64,000 nt of DNA from Sarocladium kiliense (lineage: Eukaryota > Ascomycota > Sordariomycetes > Hypocreales > Sarocladiaceae), in assembly GCA_030734395.1 (NCBI GenBank), contig JAUZTG010000044.1, positions 682,001 to 746,000 of the forward strand, given 5' to 3'. The position numbers and the translations under genes are program-made. Shown here piece after piece: positions 12,932-23,685 of the stretch (position 1 is the stretch's first letter; every line of letters starts with the position of its first letter). The notes beneath the pieces were generated by a model, which had not been told where the DNA came from, searched no databases, and worked only from the letters and a program-made list of their open reading frames with translations.

Positions 12932-14847
12932 ATGGACCACAATCACATGCTCGCTACGGCGCCCCAGTCTCAATCGGCGGCCCAACAGGACCCCAATGCC
13001 ACTCAGGCAAGGAGCGCTGGTTCACCTCAAGACAGAGTCTTCTCTCAAAAATCGTCGCAGATCGTACCCAACGTCGTGCAGTCTTTTCCTCCTTCCTATC
13101 ACCAGACGACCGCACCGGTCGCAGCGACCGCACTACCCGCGAAACTAGGCCATTCTACCTACTATGACCGAGACGTCATGCTTCCGCCACTGAGCACTGT
13201 CGCACGAGGTCATGGGCTGAGAGGCGATAACCACAACGTCCAACAGCCAACGTCGATGACATCGTGGCCAGTCCTCAGCCCAATGGCCCTACCACCAACG
13301 GCAAAGACAGATAGTCCTTCGACTATGGATTTCGACATAGGAAGCAACAGCGTCAACAGCGCAGCTTCTCCCGATAGGTATGGTGATGGGCGAGCGCCAA
13401 GCGTCAACCTTGATGACCCCGATGTTCGGCTCGCCGCTGAGGCCCTGGGAGATCTCAGAGCCGGTAAGAATACCTTTATCGGTGACGGTCGGGCTCCGGT
13501 CGCTAACAAAGCTGAGTAGACTTCGTTTCATCACCTCCAAGTAGCACAGCTACGCTCCCAATCAGTCCTCCAGCAGCTGTTTTGCAATCAAGCAGGACGC
13601 AATCGCCACAGCAAGAGCCTCTTTTCTCACTGCTAACTACGTCCCATCCATTTATAGCGACGACTATTGGCGGTGCCTCATCCGCTTACGGTGGCGCCAA
13701 AAATTACTCACCTCGCTTCAAGTCTAGTGCCGAATACGTGGAAAACTACCTCACTCCAATCGCCAACACTGTAGGCTCTGTCGGGCGCGTGACAGGTGTT
13801 GAAGGGAGTGTGAGGTGGTTTCTTGGTGCCGGACGGAGGAACACATCCTCGTCCTCCGATGTTGAGGCGCCAGGTAACTCCAAGAAGCGGCGTAAGGTTG
13901 ACAAGGAGAGCGAGATGAGCAGCAACAAGAGGCTCGACAATGAGACTGAGAAACAGCTTGCGTCTAGTCAAAGAGATCTTCTGGAACAGGAGATGTATCC
14001 TCCCACTCCGAAGGGCGACCGTCGTCTGTCCATGGCAAGCACCGTCGACACCTTACCGGCATATGATGAGATGCGCTCCCCAGCATACACCGAAACGGCT
14101 GAGAGTCAACGAGCACCCACTGCAAACACGAACTCAAATGCAGCATGGCAATCGAGACTTGTCATGTCCACATCTGGGCTAGGCGTGGCAATGAGCGATG
14201 AAAGTCTTCGCAGTTTGAAGTACTGCCTTCGATGGCTCCGCTGGGCAAATGACCACATGGGTGGCGTAATCGGCAACCTGAAGACTACACTGGATCAGTA
14301 CGACAACCACCAACAAAACGAAGCAGCTCAATTAAAGGAGACGGTCCGTCAAGAGGAAGCAATCCCGGCAGCGGACACGGCGATCATGACCCCTGAGCAG
14401 TCGGAGCAATCGCGAACAGAGCTCGCAGCTCGCATCAACGTTCTCAAGGGCGATGTCTTGAAGACCCTACAGGATGTCATCAACACCGTTTCCAAGTATG
14501 CTGGAGGCGCTTTGCCGGAAAACGCCCGCATCCTTGTTCGTCGTCATCTTACCAGTCTCCCACAGCGCTTTCGGGTCGCAACAATGGTCGAGAACAACGG
14601 CCAAGACGGGCAACCAGATAGCGAGTCAGCGATGCGCGATGGCGCGCAGAAGGTCTTGGTCCTGGCAAAGGAGGGGCTGGACATGGTGGCGCAGGTGAGC
14701 GGTGTGCTCGATGGCACTATTGTGAGCGCGGAGGAGTGGTGCGAGAGGATGGGCAAGAAGAAGCCACGGAATGACGAGACAGTGCAGCAAGGCGAGGCTT
14801 CATTGCTGCCTCAAACAGAGCCCGAAGCTGACGTGAAGATGGGCTGA
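12932..14847 (+). CDS. opi1: Opi1-family transcriptional repressor
   Basis: Homologue of Opi1, which in yeast binds phosphatidic acid at the ER and represses inositol and phospholipid synthesis genes in the nucleus. Exons are 12932-13463 and 13520-14847 (619 aa), with a 56-nt phase-1 intron carrying branch GCTAAC and acceptor GTAG. The conserved Opi1 region includes DVRLAAEALGDLRAD (spanning the splice), then TTIGGASSAYGGAKNYSPRF and TPIANTVGSVGRVTGVEGSV. A basic SKKRRK patch follows and may be the nuclear or phosphatidic-acid contact site. The C-terminal half is predicted helical. The start is the first ATG of an open frame. Whether it represses phospholipid genes in this fungus is inferred from the family only. 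Confidence 0.9.
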
Positions 14848-15674
14848 GTGTGAGCGAGATGCCGTTCAATGGCGGGATATTATGTCGGTTTGCCGGATTT
14901 GAAGTTGTTGCATAGCCCGAAACGATGGGCGTTTGCGAGGTCGGATATCAGCGGCGTTACTTGGTGTTTCTCACAAGATGGCGTTTCGGGGAGATGTACG
15001 CAAAACCTCACTTGACTTATACCTTTACTATTGTGGATTATCCTGGATTCAATATAGCACACTTTTTACGTGCAAAAGTGCTTCCTCTCAAAAGCTAGTC
15101 GCGATATGGCTTTCGCAACAGCATGGCCATAAGGATCTCTCTTGACAGTCGCGTTCTGTGATGTATGGAGAAGAAAGATCCAGCCTCGTTGGAGAACAGC
15201 AGGTCACGGGATGATAGTTTCATCTCTGGGCCTCAATGCCGTCGACAATGCGATCAGAGCGACGCCCCTGAATCGAGTGATCGGCGCCTGCGCCGCCTCG
15301 CATTCATCGCTCCTGGCAGAAGGGTGCCATACCGCACGCCTTGGGTGGGGCGTTCGGGATGTTATTAGGCCACTTACACCTGGGCTGTCTTCCACAACTA
15401 CTCAGGGCCACTTACGCAAGACGTTCAATCGGCAAGGCAACGACAGGGCAATAAGTTAGACATATAAAAAGTGGTATAGCGCAATTTGCAATTATCGGAC
15501 CATCGTGCCCCAGTGAGGCTGTGGCCTCGTCATCTTATGAGTCGCGATACAGTAGTCTGTTGACAACGAGTTGCACGTTAACGGCAGGCCAGAAAGTATA
15601 TAATATCTATCGCCGACACGCTTCAGATGAATAACTCCAGATAGCTTCTTAAGCATAGTTGCTTGGAAACCGCC
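14848..15674. other. Intergenic region
   Basis: About 830 nt between opi1 and the carboxylesterase gene. The right end holds a TATA-like element. Short frames around 15142-15459 show no motifs. Confidence 0.5.
15597..15604 (+). promoter_or_regulatory. TATA-like element of the carboxylesterase gene
   Basis: The sequence TATATAAT lies 78 nt before the carboxylesterase ATG, a usual distance for a core promoter in filamentous fungi. Assignment is by position and sequence only. Confidence 0.45.
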
Positions 15675-17530
15675 ATGAAGCTATACATTCTCTCAGTGCT
15701 CTCTTCATTTGTCGCTACGGTGGCAAGCAAGCCATGCAACACCAAGCCGACGGCAACAATCGACTCAGGCCCAATCGTCGGTGTTGCAACAGAGCTTCCA
15801 AAGGGGCATTCTCGCGTCAACAAGTTCCTTGGTATTCCATTTTCTGGTAAACAGGAACGATTCGCTCTTCCAAAGTCGCCACCAAAATGGATCAAACCTC
15901 TTCAGGCTGACGAGTTCGGTGCTTCGTGCCCCCAATACTATGTTGTGAATGGTGCGCACCACCCTTCAATCGTCTCGGGTTCAGATGACAGCCTGTCAAG
16001 AAGCTGTCCTCGCGATTTTGACTTGGGAAAACTGATATGAGATCTAGATATAACTATGGCTCCGGCTACGATGAGGAAACTCGCATATGGAGATCCAAAT
16101 TATTTCCCACCAGAGAGCGATGACTGTCTGTTCATCAACGTCTTTGCTCCAGCATCCAAGACAGCCTCAACCAAAACCAAGGGAAAATCCGTGCTTCTGT
16201 ATATCCATGGTGGTGGCTGGAATCTTGGCAATGGCATAGCTGATCTCTCGGGCTTCGCTGCTTATGAGGATGTCATCGCTGTGTCCTTCAACTATCGCAC
16301 AAACAGTAAGTCACAAACAGCAATGGGATCTGATCATTCACTAAACTTTAAATGTTACAGTTTTCGGGTTCGCCAATACTCCCGATATCCCTGTGGAAGA
16401 AAGGAACATTGGTCTGCACGACCAGCGGCTGGCCATGCAATGGGTGCAGACAAACATCGCCGCGTTTGGGGGCGATCCCTCAAAAGTCACCCTATACGGC
16501 GTCTCTGCTGGCTCCATGTCCATCGACGATCACCTTCACGCATACGCCGACGAGAAACATGTCCCTTTCCGCGCCGTGATCCAGGCTAGTGGTCAAGCTT
16601 CCTGGGGCTGGCTTGCATTGACAGCAAATACCAGCGATACGAGCCGATGGACGGCTGTGGCGAAGGACCTTGGCTGTGACGAAGCTTCCGAGCTCGAATG
16701 CTTGAGGAAGGTGTCTGTTGATGATCTTAAAAATGCCGCCAACAAGACGGGTGCTAGTTACTCGCCCGTTGTTGATGAGCTCACCGTTCCAAGTCGTCGT
16801 GCGAAGGCTTGGAGGGATGGCCACGTAACTCGCGTGCCTATCCTAACGAGCACGACATGGGAAGAAGGCCGTGGGCTGCTTCGCCATGATGTCTCCTTGG
16901 ATACTTTCATGGATGCTTACTTCCCAATTGAACTAGTCTCTGAGGAGACTAGAGATGGAATTTTGTCCTACTACAAGTCTCTGCCAAACGCCAAGACAGA
17001 GTTCGACATTGCCTCTGCAATATTCACCGACTTCTTCTTTCACTGCGTAAGTACTGCATCGAGATCTGAGAGGCTTTGATGAGATCCAGGTTAACATCAG
17101 ACAGGGCGAAGCTCTTGAGGCAGAGGCTTCTGCAGCGCTTAGCAATCCAACCTGGCGCTTTATCTTCAATCAAACCGTACTTGAGCTTCTGCCTCCCGAA
17201 TTTCAGTACCTTGGAAAGTTCCACGGCTCGGATGCCGTTCTCCTCCTAGCCTTGACATCCTACGACGTGGACTTCCTGTCCCCAGAGCTGTCCAAGTTCG
17301 CCAACTATTATCGTGGAATGCTTTCAGATTTTGTAAAGAACCCGAAAGCTGGCCCAGGTTGGCCACGAGTTGGAGCAAAGGGGAAAACACCATTTGACAT
17401 CGCTTCACTTGGCCAGGTTGGTGATGAGCAGATTCCTGGGGCGAAGGTTGTCAACAAGACGGAGGTGGATCAGGTCTGTGTGCTGTATAAGGATATCTAC
17501 GACCTGATGGAACAATATGTTTTGACTTGA
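15675..17530 (+). CDS. Secreted type-B carboxylesterase (alpha/beta hydrolase)
   Basis: A carboxylesterase/lipase-family hydrolase acting on ester substrates outside the cell. The N-terminus MKLYILSVLSSFVATVAS is a good signal peptide. The oxyanion loop HGGGWN, the nucleophile motif GVSAGS and a C-terminal FHGSD histidine are present; the acidic member probably lies in TTWEEG. Introns at 16306-16360 (phase 1, branch CTAAAC) and 17047-17104 (phase 0) are well supported. Near 15950-16047 the frame meets one in-frame TGA (16038-16040) and continues in the same frame, reaching ESDDCLFINVF. This is most simply a further intron ending at CTAG 16047, with donor at 15952, 15979 or 15994, none of them strong. 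A nonsense mutation is the alternative. The natural substrate is unknown. Confidence 0.8.
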
Positions 17531-18549
17531 CGAGTTAACAAATGCTTCTATGCCACAGGGCTTGTTCGGGAGGAGGCTCGGTGTGAGACGGGAGCACGGG
17601 GCTCACCGGTGGGATGTGGGGCCGAGCCGCTGTGACGGAGCCAGACCCGGCGACCTGGTGGCGACTGTGACGTATGGATGGAGTACTCGGATTACAGGGC
17701 TTGGTGAGAGGGGTCTTCAAGAGATTCCAGCAGACGAATATAGGTTGGAAGCACTAGAATCATAGCTACCTTTCGGATTGGACGGTTCGCAAGAACGAGA
17801 CCGGTAGCCTGGCACTACCACTGGGAGCTATGATCGATCCTCCGCGTCACTAGGATGGCCGAGCACCTCGACCGACTGGGACGATAAGGGGATGGGAACT
17901 ACATCATACCAGATACTACTCCAGAGCCGTGTAAGTAGCCAGCTCAAGCCTAACGTCAATATTCCCGTATCCCACCAGACTGTCGATAATGTCCGGAGCG
18001 ACCTCCGGAACTAGTGTCTACGATGGCTGGAACAGCGGGGTTCCATGTTCGATTTCCTTTGTGACGAGGAGGTTGCCGCAAATGTCTCGTCTCGTCGCTC
18101 GATTTACTCCGGCCCGCAACACAAATACTTCCTAGTTTGCGTCATAGACTTACTCAACTCCTACCTTAACTCCGATGCGGCTGGCCCGGATCTCGATAAG
18201 AGTCCATAGTATGCGTGCTCCATATTCCCAGAGCGGTGAAAGTTGAGTGAGTATGAGTGCCCTGCGATAGGAAAAGAGGGCTCTCAGGATGTTGCACGTC
18301 ATTAGCAGCGTCACTGAAGCACCGAGCGCTACCCGCATTACTTCGGTAGAAAGAAGAAAAGACGAAAGTCAATTGTAAGCTACCTGAAAATGTAGACTTA
18401 TAAATACATCAATAATCCATCAAGGTCACACATTCTGGAGCTTCCCTTGTTTGCCATACCCATTCAGCCTTGCGATCAGAACCGTTCTATACCCCAACCT
18501 TAGCTAAAACCCGTCCTCACAAGAACCCCTACGGACCATCATTTCCACT
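17531..18549. other. Intergenic region
   Basis: About 1 kb between the carboxylesterase and the alcohol dehydrogenase. Apart from a TATA element near its right end, only motif-free short frames are seen. Confidence 0.5.
18399..18406 (+). promoter_or_regulatory. TATA box of the alcohol dehydrogenase gene
   Basis: TATAAATA lies about 144 nt upstream of the alcohol dehydrogenase ATG, followed by a pyrimidine-rich leader. Position and sequence suggest a core promoter. Confidence 0.5.
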
Positions 18550-19632
18550 ATGGGTTACCCCGACACCTTCACCGGCTTCTGTGTCGACAGCCCAAAGAGC
18601 TGGAACAGGTTCCACAAGGCCGAGCTTACTCCCAAGAAGTTCGGTGAGCATGACATCGACGTGCAGATCGATGCCTGTGGTGTCTGCGGCTCAGATGTGC
18701 ACAGCATCACCGGCGGATGGGGTGACTTCGAGGGTCCCCTCTGTGTTGGCCACGAGGTTGTCGGCAAGGCTGTCAAGGTCGGCAGCCACGTGAAGGGGAT
18801 CAAGGAGGGTGACCGTGTTGGTGTTGGCGCACAGGTCTGGGCGTGCCTGGAGTGTGATCTCTGCAAGGACAAGAATGAGAACTATTGCCCGAAACAAGTC
18901 TCAACATACAACGACCAGTATCCAGATGGTGGACAAGCTCATGGAGGGTTTGCTTCACACATTCGTGCGCATGAGTACTTCACTTTCAAGATCCCCGATA
19001 AGCTCGAGACACACATCGCAGCCCCTCTCCTCTGCGCAGGTATCACCACATACTCTCCCCTGGTTCGAGCTGGCGTCGGCAAGGGCAGCAAAGTCGGTGT
19101 CGTCGGTGTAGGTGGTCTTGGCCATCTCGCTATTCAGTGGGCAGTTGCTCTCGGCGCAGAAACGTACGCTTTCAGCCACTCTCCCAACAAGGTCGACGAC
19201 TGCAAGAAGCTGGGCGCCAAAGACGTGATCCTCACCAACAAGGACAACTGGGCCGATGAGTGGCAGTTCAAGTTCGACTTCATTCTCAACTCTGCCGATG
19301 CGACTCACAAGTTCGACATGGCCAAGTACCTCGGACTGCTCAAGCCTGGCGGTGACTTCCACATGGTCGGTTTGCCCGATGAGGCGCTGCCGCAGTTGAC
19401 TGCCTTCACTTTTGCTGGCAATGCCCCAAAGCTGACGGGAAGCCATCTTGGTAACCACCAGGAGATGGAAGCTATGCTGCAGCTGGCTGCGGACAAGCGC
19501 TTGCACCCGTGGGTTGAGACGATTGACATCTCGGAGAAGGGATGCCAGGAGGCAGTTGAGAGGGTTAAGGAGAACAAGGTCCGCTATCGTTTCACGTTGA
19601 CCGGTTTCGACAAGGCGTTTGGTCGTGCTTAA
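18550..19632 (+). CDS. Zinc-dependent alcohol dehydrogenase, cinnamyl/ADH6 type
   Basis: An intronless 360-aa medium-chain dehydrogenase of the cinnamyl alcohol dehydrogenase/yeast Adh6-Adh7 group, expected to reduce aldehydes with NADPH in the cytosol. Catalytic zinc ligands are Cys46 (CGVCGSD) and His68-Glu69 (VGHEVVG). The structural zinc is bound by Cys99, Cys102, Cys105 and Cys113. The Rossmann motif GVGGLGHLA follows in the middle of the protein. Length is normal and the start is the first ATG after a TATA-type promoter. The 3' end faces a DJ-1/Hsp31-like gene only about 150 nt away, which suggests, without proving, a shared role in carbonyl detoxification. Substrate preference cannot be read from sequence. 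Confidence 0.92.
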   Translation: MGYPDTFTGFCVDSPKSWNRFHKAELTPKKFGEHDIDVQIDACGVCGSDVHSITGGWGDFEGPLCVGHEVVGKAVKVGSHVKGIKEGDRVGVGAQVWACLECDLCKDKNENYCPKQVSTYNDQYPDGGQAHGGFASHIRAHEYFTFKIPDKLETHIAAPLLCAGITTYSPLVRAGVGKGSKVGVVGVGGLGHLAIQWAVALGAETYAFSHSPNKVDDCKKLGAKDVILTNKDNWADEWQFKFDFILNSADATHKFDMAKYLGLLKPGGDFHMVGLPDEALPQLTAFTFAGNAPKLTGSHLGNHQEMEAMLQLAADKRLHPWVETIDISEKGCQEAVERVKENKVRYRFTLTGFDKAFGRA

Positions 19633-19778
19633 GTTAAGCAATTGCGAAATTTCATCATGTAGTCAAAAGTAATGTGTTCATGGATATAAATATGCTGCAT
19701 AAACTTCGTGGTTTCTCACAATTGTGCGCCCAAGTCTTGTGATACGTGAGTACTGGTTGCATCGAAACATCATCACAT

Positions 19779-20546
19779 TTACAGGCCAAGAGCCTCCGCC
19801 AGCGCCTTGCCAAGCGCATGACCAGAGGCCGGGTTCTGGCCAGTAATGAGCTTGCCGTCAGTGACGACCTTCTCACCCCAGGGCTCAGGCGCCTTGACGA
19901 ACTCAGCACCAGCATCCCTGATAACAGTCTCAAGCGCAAAAGGCACCGCCTGTGTGAGCTTGACAGCCTCCTCCTCCTCGTTCGTGAAAGCCGTGACCTT
20001 CTTTCCCTTCACCAGCGGCTCGCCATCGATCTTCACATTGACAAAAGCGGCAGGACCATGGCAGACGGCAGAAACAGGCTTGCCGGCAGCCCAGAACTCC
20101 TGGATCAGTTGGATGCTCTCCTTGTCGGTCGCGAGGTCGAACATGGGGCCGTGGCCACCGGGGTAGAACAGAGCAGCGAACTCCTTGGCGCGGCCGAGGA
20201 ACTCCTTGATGGGGGTAGTCTTCTCCCAGAGGTCCTTGTTGTTCTTGAGGAAGTTCTGGGAGGACTCATCCTTGAACATCTCGACGGAGCCAGGGTCGAG
20301 AGGGGCGACACCGCCCTTAGGAGAGGCGACGACGATTTCGGCCTTGGGAGAGAGGACCTCGTAGGGGTGCGCGAACTCAGGCTGTTGGTTGGGGTCGAGA
20401 TGTCAGCGCGTTTCTTGCAGAACGAGGTTTTTTTTTAAAAGAAAAAGAAAAACAGAAGATGATCATACCAGGTACCATCCTGTCGGGTGGTCAATCGCCT
20501 CGAACTTGTCGGCGCTGGTGAGGACAACGAGAATCTTGGGAGCCAT
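19779..20546 (-). CDS. DJ-1/PfpI family protein, Hsp31-like
   Basis: A class I glutamine amidotransferase-like protein of 226 aa resembling yeast Hsp31, a glutathione-independent glyoxalase/chaperone. Exons in translation order are 20469-20546 and 19779-20381, with an 87-nt phase-0 intron (donor GTATGA, acceptor AACAG) containing a T-rich tract in the sense direction. The first exon gives MAPKILVVLTSADKF, the first strand of the fold. The nucleophile elbow AVCHGP places the reactive cysteine at residue 133, near Cys138 of Hsp31. FYPGGHGP is the conserved loop before it. The expected glutamate lies near the start of exon 2 or in the first strand-loop. It converges on the alcohol dehydrogenase gene. 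Confidence 0.9.
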
Positions 20547-22122
20547 GGCTTATGATTTGTGTCTGAAGCTGCAACGTGTAGGTGTGTAGATGAAGAAGGT
20601 GACTTGTCCCGGAACATATGCAGCTGGACAGGCTCAAGTTTTAAATACCTCTGAGCAAGCACAAGCTGCCTGCCTCGGCGCAAAAGCACCTTTTGAGTTT
20701 CCTTCATGTCGCACCTTTGCTCGAATCAGCATCCTTGCCCGGGAGGATGGAGCCTCCTCCGCCCCTCCATAGTCGGCGTCATAGCTTGTCAAGGCTCAAT
20801 GCACCCCGCTCCTAGGCTGTTGGCGTTGTTGGCGCCGGCTGGTCTCGCCCCCGTCCGCCTGCTGGTAGACCTTGTCTGTTTTGGCCGGGTACTACTGTAG
20901 GAACACCGAAGCTACGGTATGAGGTAGCATTCGAGATCCTTCTATTGGGGGCTAGTTCTGTATTTGCTTGCTTATCGTCTGCTTGTAGCATCCCTACATC
21001 GGCGATTAGCGACGAACATACAGATCGACCATGGCTTAACGCCGTCGTCCCACCTGGTACAGCTCCCATGCTCCCAGAGAAAGTTCTTAGAGCTTCGGCT
21101 CTCCAACCAACCAGGTCCTTTGCAGTCGAAGCTTCAACCACGGGCAATTCCAGCAATCCGTACAGCTCCACGTGGGAAAAGGTCAAGCTTCTGTGCGGGG
21201 CTTCGAAACAAAAGGCGCAAGCACCCTGGATCATCTAATTGAAGCGACCGAGGCTCTTAGATGATTTGTCATTGCATGGATGTCGCCTGTCGCAGATCTC
21301 GCGGCTTTCGCTATAATCAGACACTGGGAAGATCAGTTATGAATTGAGCACAGGCCTTGGACCCCCCGCAGCTCGCCAATTGTACAAGTCCCATGAGCTG
21401 CAGCCTATCTTTGGTTATGTAAGAGTCCCTGAGCCAATTGTCTGCTTGAGCTCTTTCGAGCAAGCAGTCCAAGGTCGATGATATGCGCACATAGCTTCCG
21501 ACACTAGACTGGAAGCCTGGGCAATGCTCTTCAACTCTGGGTCATAGCTTCTGTTTAACTTTGCGGGCGAGATTCCGCAGCTTTTCGCATCCTGAAGCTC
21601 AAATTCGAAATCCGAACCGTGTTTGCATATTCGTAATGTTCGAAATCATAGGGGTCCCATCCGACCGTTTCGTGTTCTCTTCGCCAGGGACCTCCTCGCA
21701 TTACCATGCCGCCGACGCCTTTCAGACATGCCAAAGGAGAGTACCCTCGCATCATGCGTACAAAGAGTGCAAGATTGTGTCTCCGTTCTCTTCGATAATC
21801 CAGCTATAGCAGCGCCGGTGACCAGTGTTCTGTTTGAGAGGCAAATACCTACGCTTACAATCATCATGTGCATAACAATTCGTGTATCTCATTATCCGCT
21901 TCGTGGTCGTGTGTATGGCCGTAGCCTTGTCTTTTGTCCAGTTTCTCGGCCGTTCGTCTTGTCGTGGTGCAAGTTGATGATCTGCTCTTCCATCGATTAT
22001 TCTATTGAATGTGGTCGGTTGGGAAAATGAATATTCGTGAATAGTTCATCATCATCATGCATCTTCCATACAATGTTGTACGTCGACGGAGAAGTCGTAA
22101 AATCATCGTCTCGATCAAGGGT
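20547..22122. other. Intergenic region
   Basis: About 1.6 kb. A minus-strand ATG frame at 20812-21234 (140 codons) has no recognisable motif, and the plus frames overlapping it look equally random. No gene is supported. Confidence 0.45.
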
Positions 22123-22874
22123 TCAGGTCGTGTCGATCGACATCGCGTCTGAGAAATCTGCATTGGGTAACAGCCGCTCCTCCAGCGCACGAGATAGGAT
22201 AGATCTCTTGAGGAAGATATTCGTCATCATCTCGGGAACAATCCTATCTGTTGCAGCAACAGACCATGGCCGAGCCGGGAGCTGGACGAACGTATCGCCC
22301 TGAGGGCCTTCTTCGATTTCGTGCAACCCAGATGCCGTGCCAGCTAGTCGTGTGATGGGCAGCAGCAGGTCTGCTTGTTTGACAAGCTGCAGCACCTCGA
22401 GGGGATTGTCGGAGCGCCGTATCCGGTTGTAAATTTCGTTTGCCTCTACCGCAGGCCGCTCGTGAATCAAATTGAACAGTTCGCGAAGCTGTCGGTTCTC
22501 TTCTATCGCGACTTGGTACTTCCGCTTCAGAGCCGTGTGGTGTGTCTCTCCCTCGGCGGTTGCGTAGGAACACTCCATGCCTTCGTGGCGGCACCGCTCA
22601 CATGAAGGTCTTTCTCCGTCGCACTGTGATCCGGTCAGAAGGTCTTGGTTCGTGCCCCTGAGCTAACACGCAGGAGCCCGTGGCGCGTGGCCGCGTACAC
22701 AGGCTCATGACTAACCCTCGTCTTTTTTCTTCTGCAGACTTCACACGCCGCAGGGACGCCAACGCGATGGCGTTTTGGCAACGGTGGTGTTTGGCCTACG
22801 GGATAGGCATCCTGGTTCGCGTCCCTTCTATCTACAGAAGCGGCGGCAGCCAACGGTCTAAACCGCCGTTCCAT
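22123..22874 (-). CDS. Short Zn2Cys6 DNA-binding protein
   Basis: A 219-aa protein with exons 22716-22874 and 22123-22623 in translation order. The 92-nt phase-0 intron (donor GTTAGT, acceptor CACAG) splits the zinc cluster between its third cysteine and the preceding arginine. Joined, the cluster reads C-x2-C-x6-C-x6-C-x2-C-x6-C, from ACEVCRRKKTR through CDGERPSCERC. It is preceded by a basic KRHRVGVP linker. The remainder is a helical segment (LKRKYQVAIEENRQLRELF, probably a dimerising coiled coil) and a short tail; the long middle homology region of full regulators is absent. The gene lies about 800 nt downstream of a full-length regulator with the same N-terminal layout and strand. It could be a regulator or a competitive repressor. 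Confidence 0.75.
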
Positions 22875-23685
22875 AACTCAGCCGTGACGAGTAATGCAGA
22901 CCTAGTACGGGTGGACCTGATTTCGGAAACCTGGTGACTCAAGTTCGCGCTGCGTAGACAAAACTTCACTTGGGAGAAAGATGGGGGCAAGTACCTGAGA
23001 GAGGTATCTATATGAATGGAAAGAGGCGATGGCGATTCATTCAAGTGCAGGATTCGCACCGACGCCGTACAAACTGACCACGCTGCCAATCCCTGTCTTA
23101 AGTTGTATTCAGAACGCCAGTGTGGCAGCACAACGTGGACCCCCAGTGTCCAACCGAGCCCTGAGAAGCCTCGGAGGTGGTTCCGAGAATAGAGCCAAAC
23201 GAACCCGCCAACTCTTTTGATTTTTGGTGAGGGGCTGCTGATTCCTGTGACCTTTGGCCTAATGTTTATGTCAAGAGACCCATCGTTCTTGAAGATCTCG
23301 AGGCCTCGTGATGATGTGTGAAGATCGGGACGATCCATTGTTGGGACTGTAAGCACCCATTATTGGTCCTCAGGCCAGGCTGTAGTCCCCACGGAGAAGC
23401 CTCCTACGAGTGGACGTCGCTGTGACGCAAGTCTCGGCAGGCGGGCAAGATTCTCCGGCCCTGCAAGCTGACTCCCCGAGTCTCTTTAGGATGTTAGCGT
23501 GCACATCTGGTGAAGTTGAAGCGGATTCGACACTCTTTCGTATCAGACCAGAATGATGCCGGGGGCTGGGGGCGTGTCCCTCCACAACATTCACTACCCC
23601 TGACTATGCACGTACCTGAACATAGAAAGTACAGCCGACGTACCGCCACCATCATGATTTGAAACGACGTCCCTCGAGGTATAAT
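22875..23685. other. Spacer between two zinc-cluster genes
   Basis: About 810 nt. A minus-strand frame at 22832-23356 overlaps the start of the short zinc-cluster gene in another frame and has no motif. A tRNA-like fragment near 23040-23110 fails stem pairing. Treated as promoter and 3' UTR sequence. Confidence 0.45.

Noticed and set aside
18955..20438. Open frames antisense to the alcohol dehydrogenase and DJ-1 genes
   Set aside because: Both real genes have unambiguous motifs; the opposing frames (18955-19641 minus, 19746-20438 plus) are mirror artefacts.
20812..21234. Minus-strand ATG frame of 140 codons
   Set aside because: No recognisable motif, and equally long frames lie opposite; insufficient support.
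23040..23110. tRNA-like sequence with a T-loop-like GGTGCGAATCC on the minus strand
   Set aside because: T-stem bases do not pair and no acceptor stem forms.
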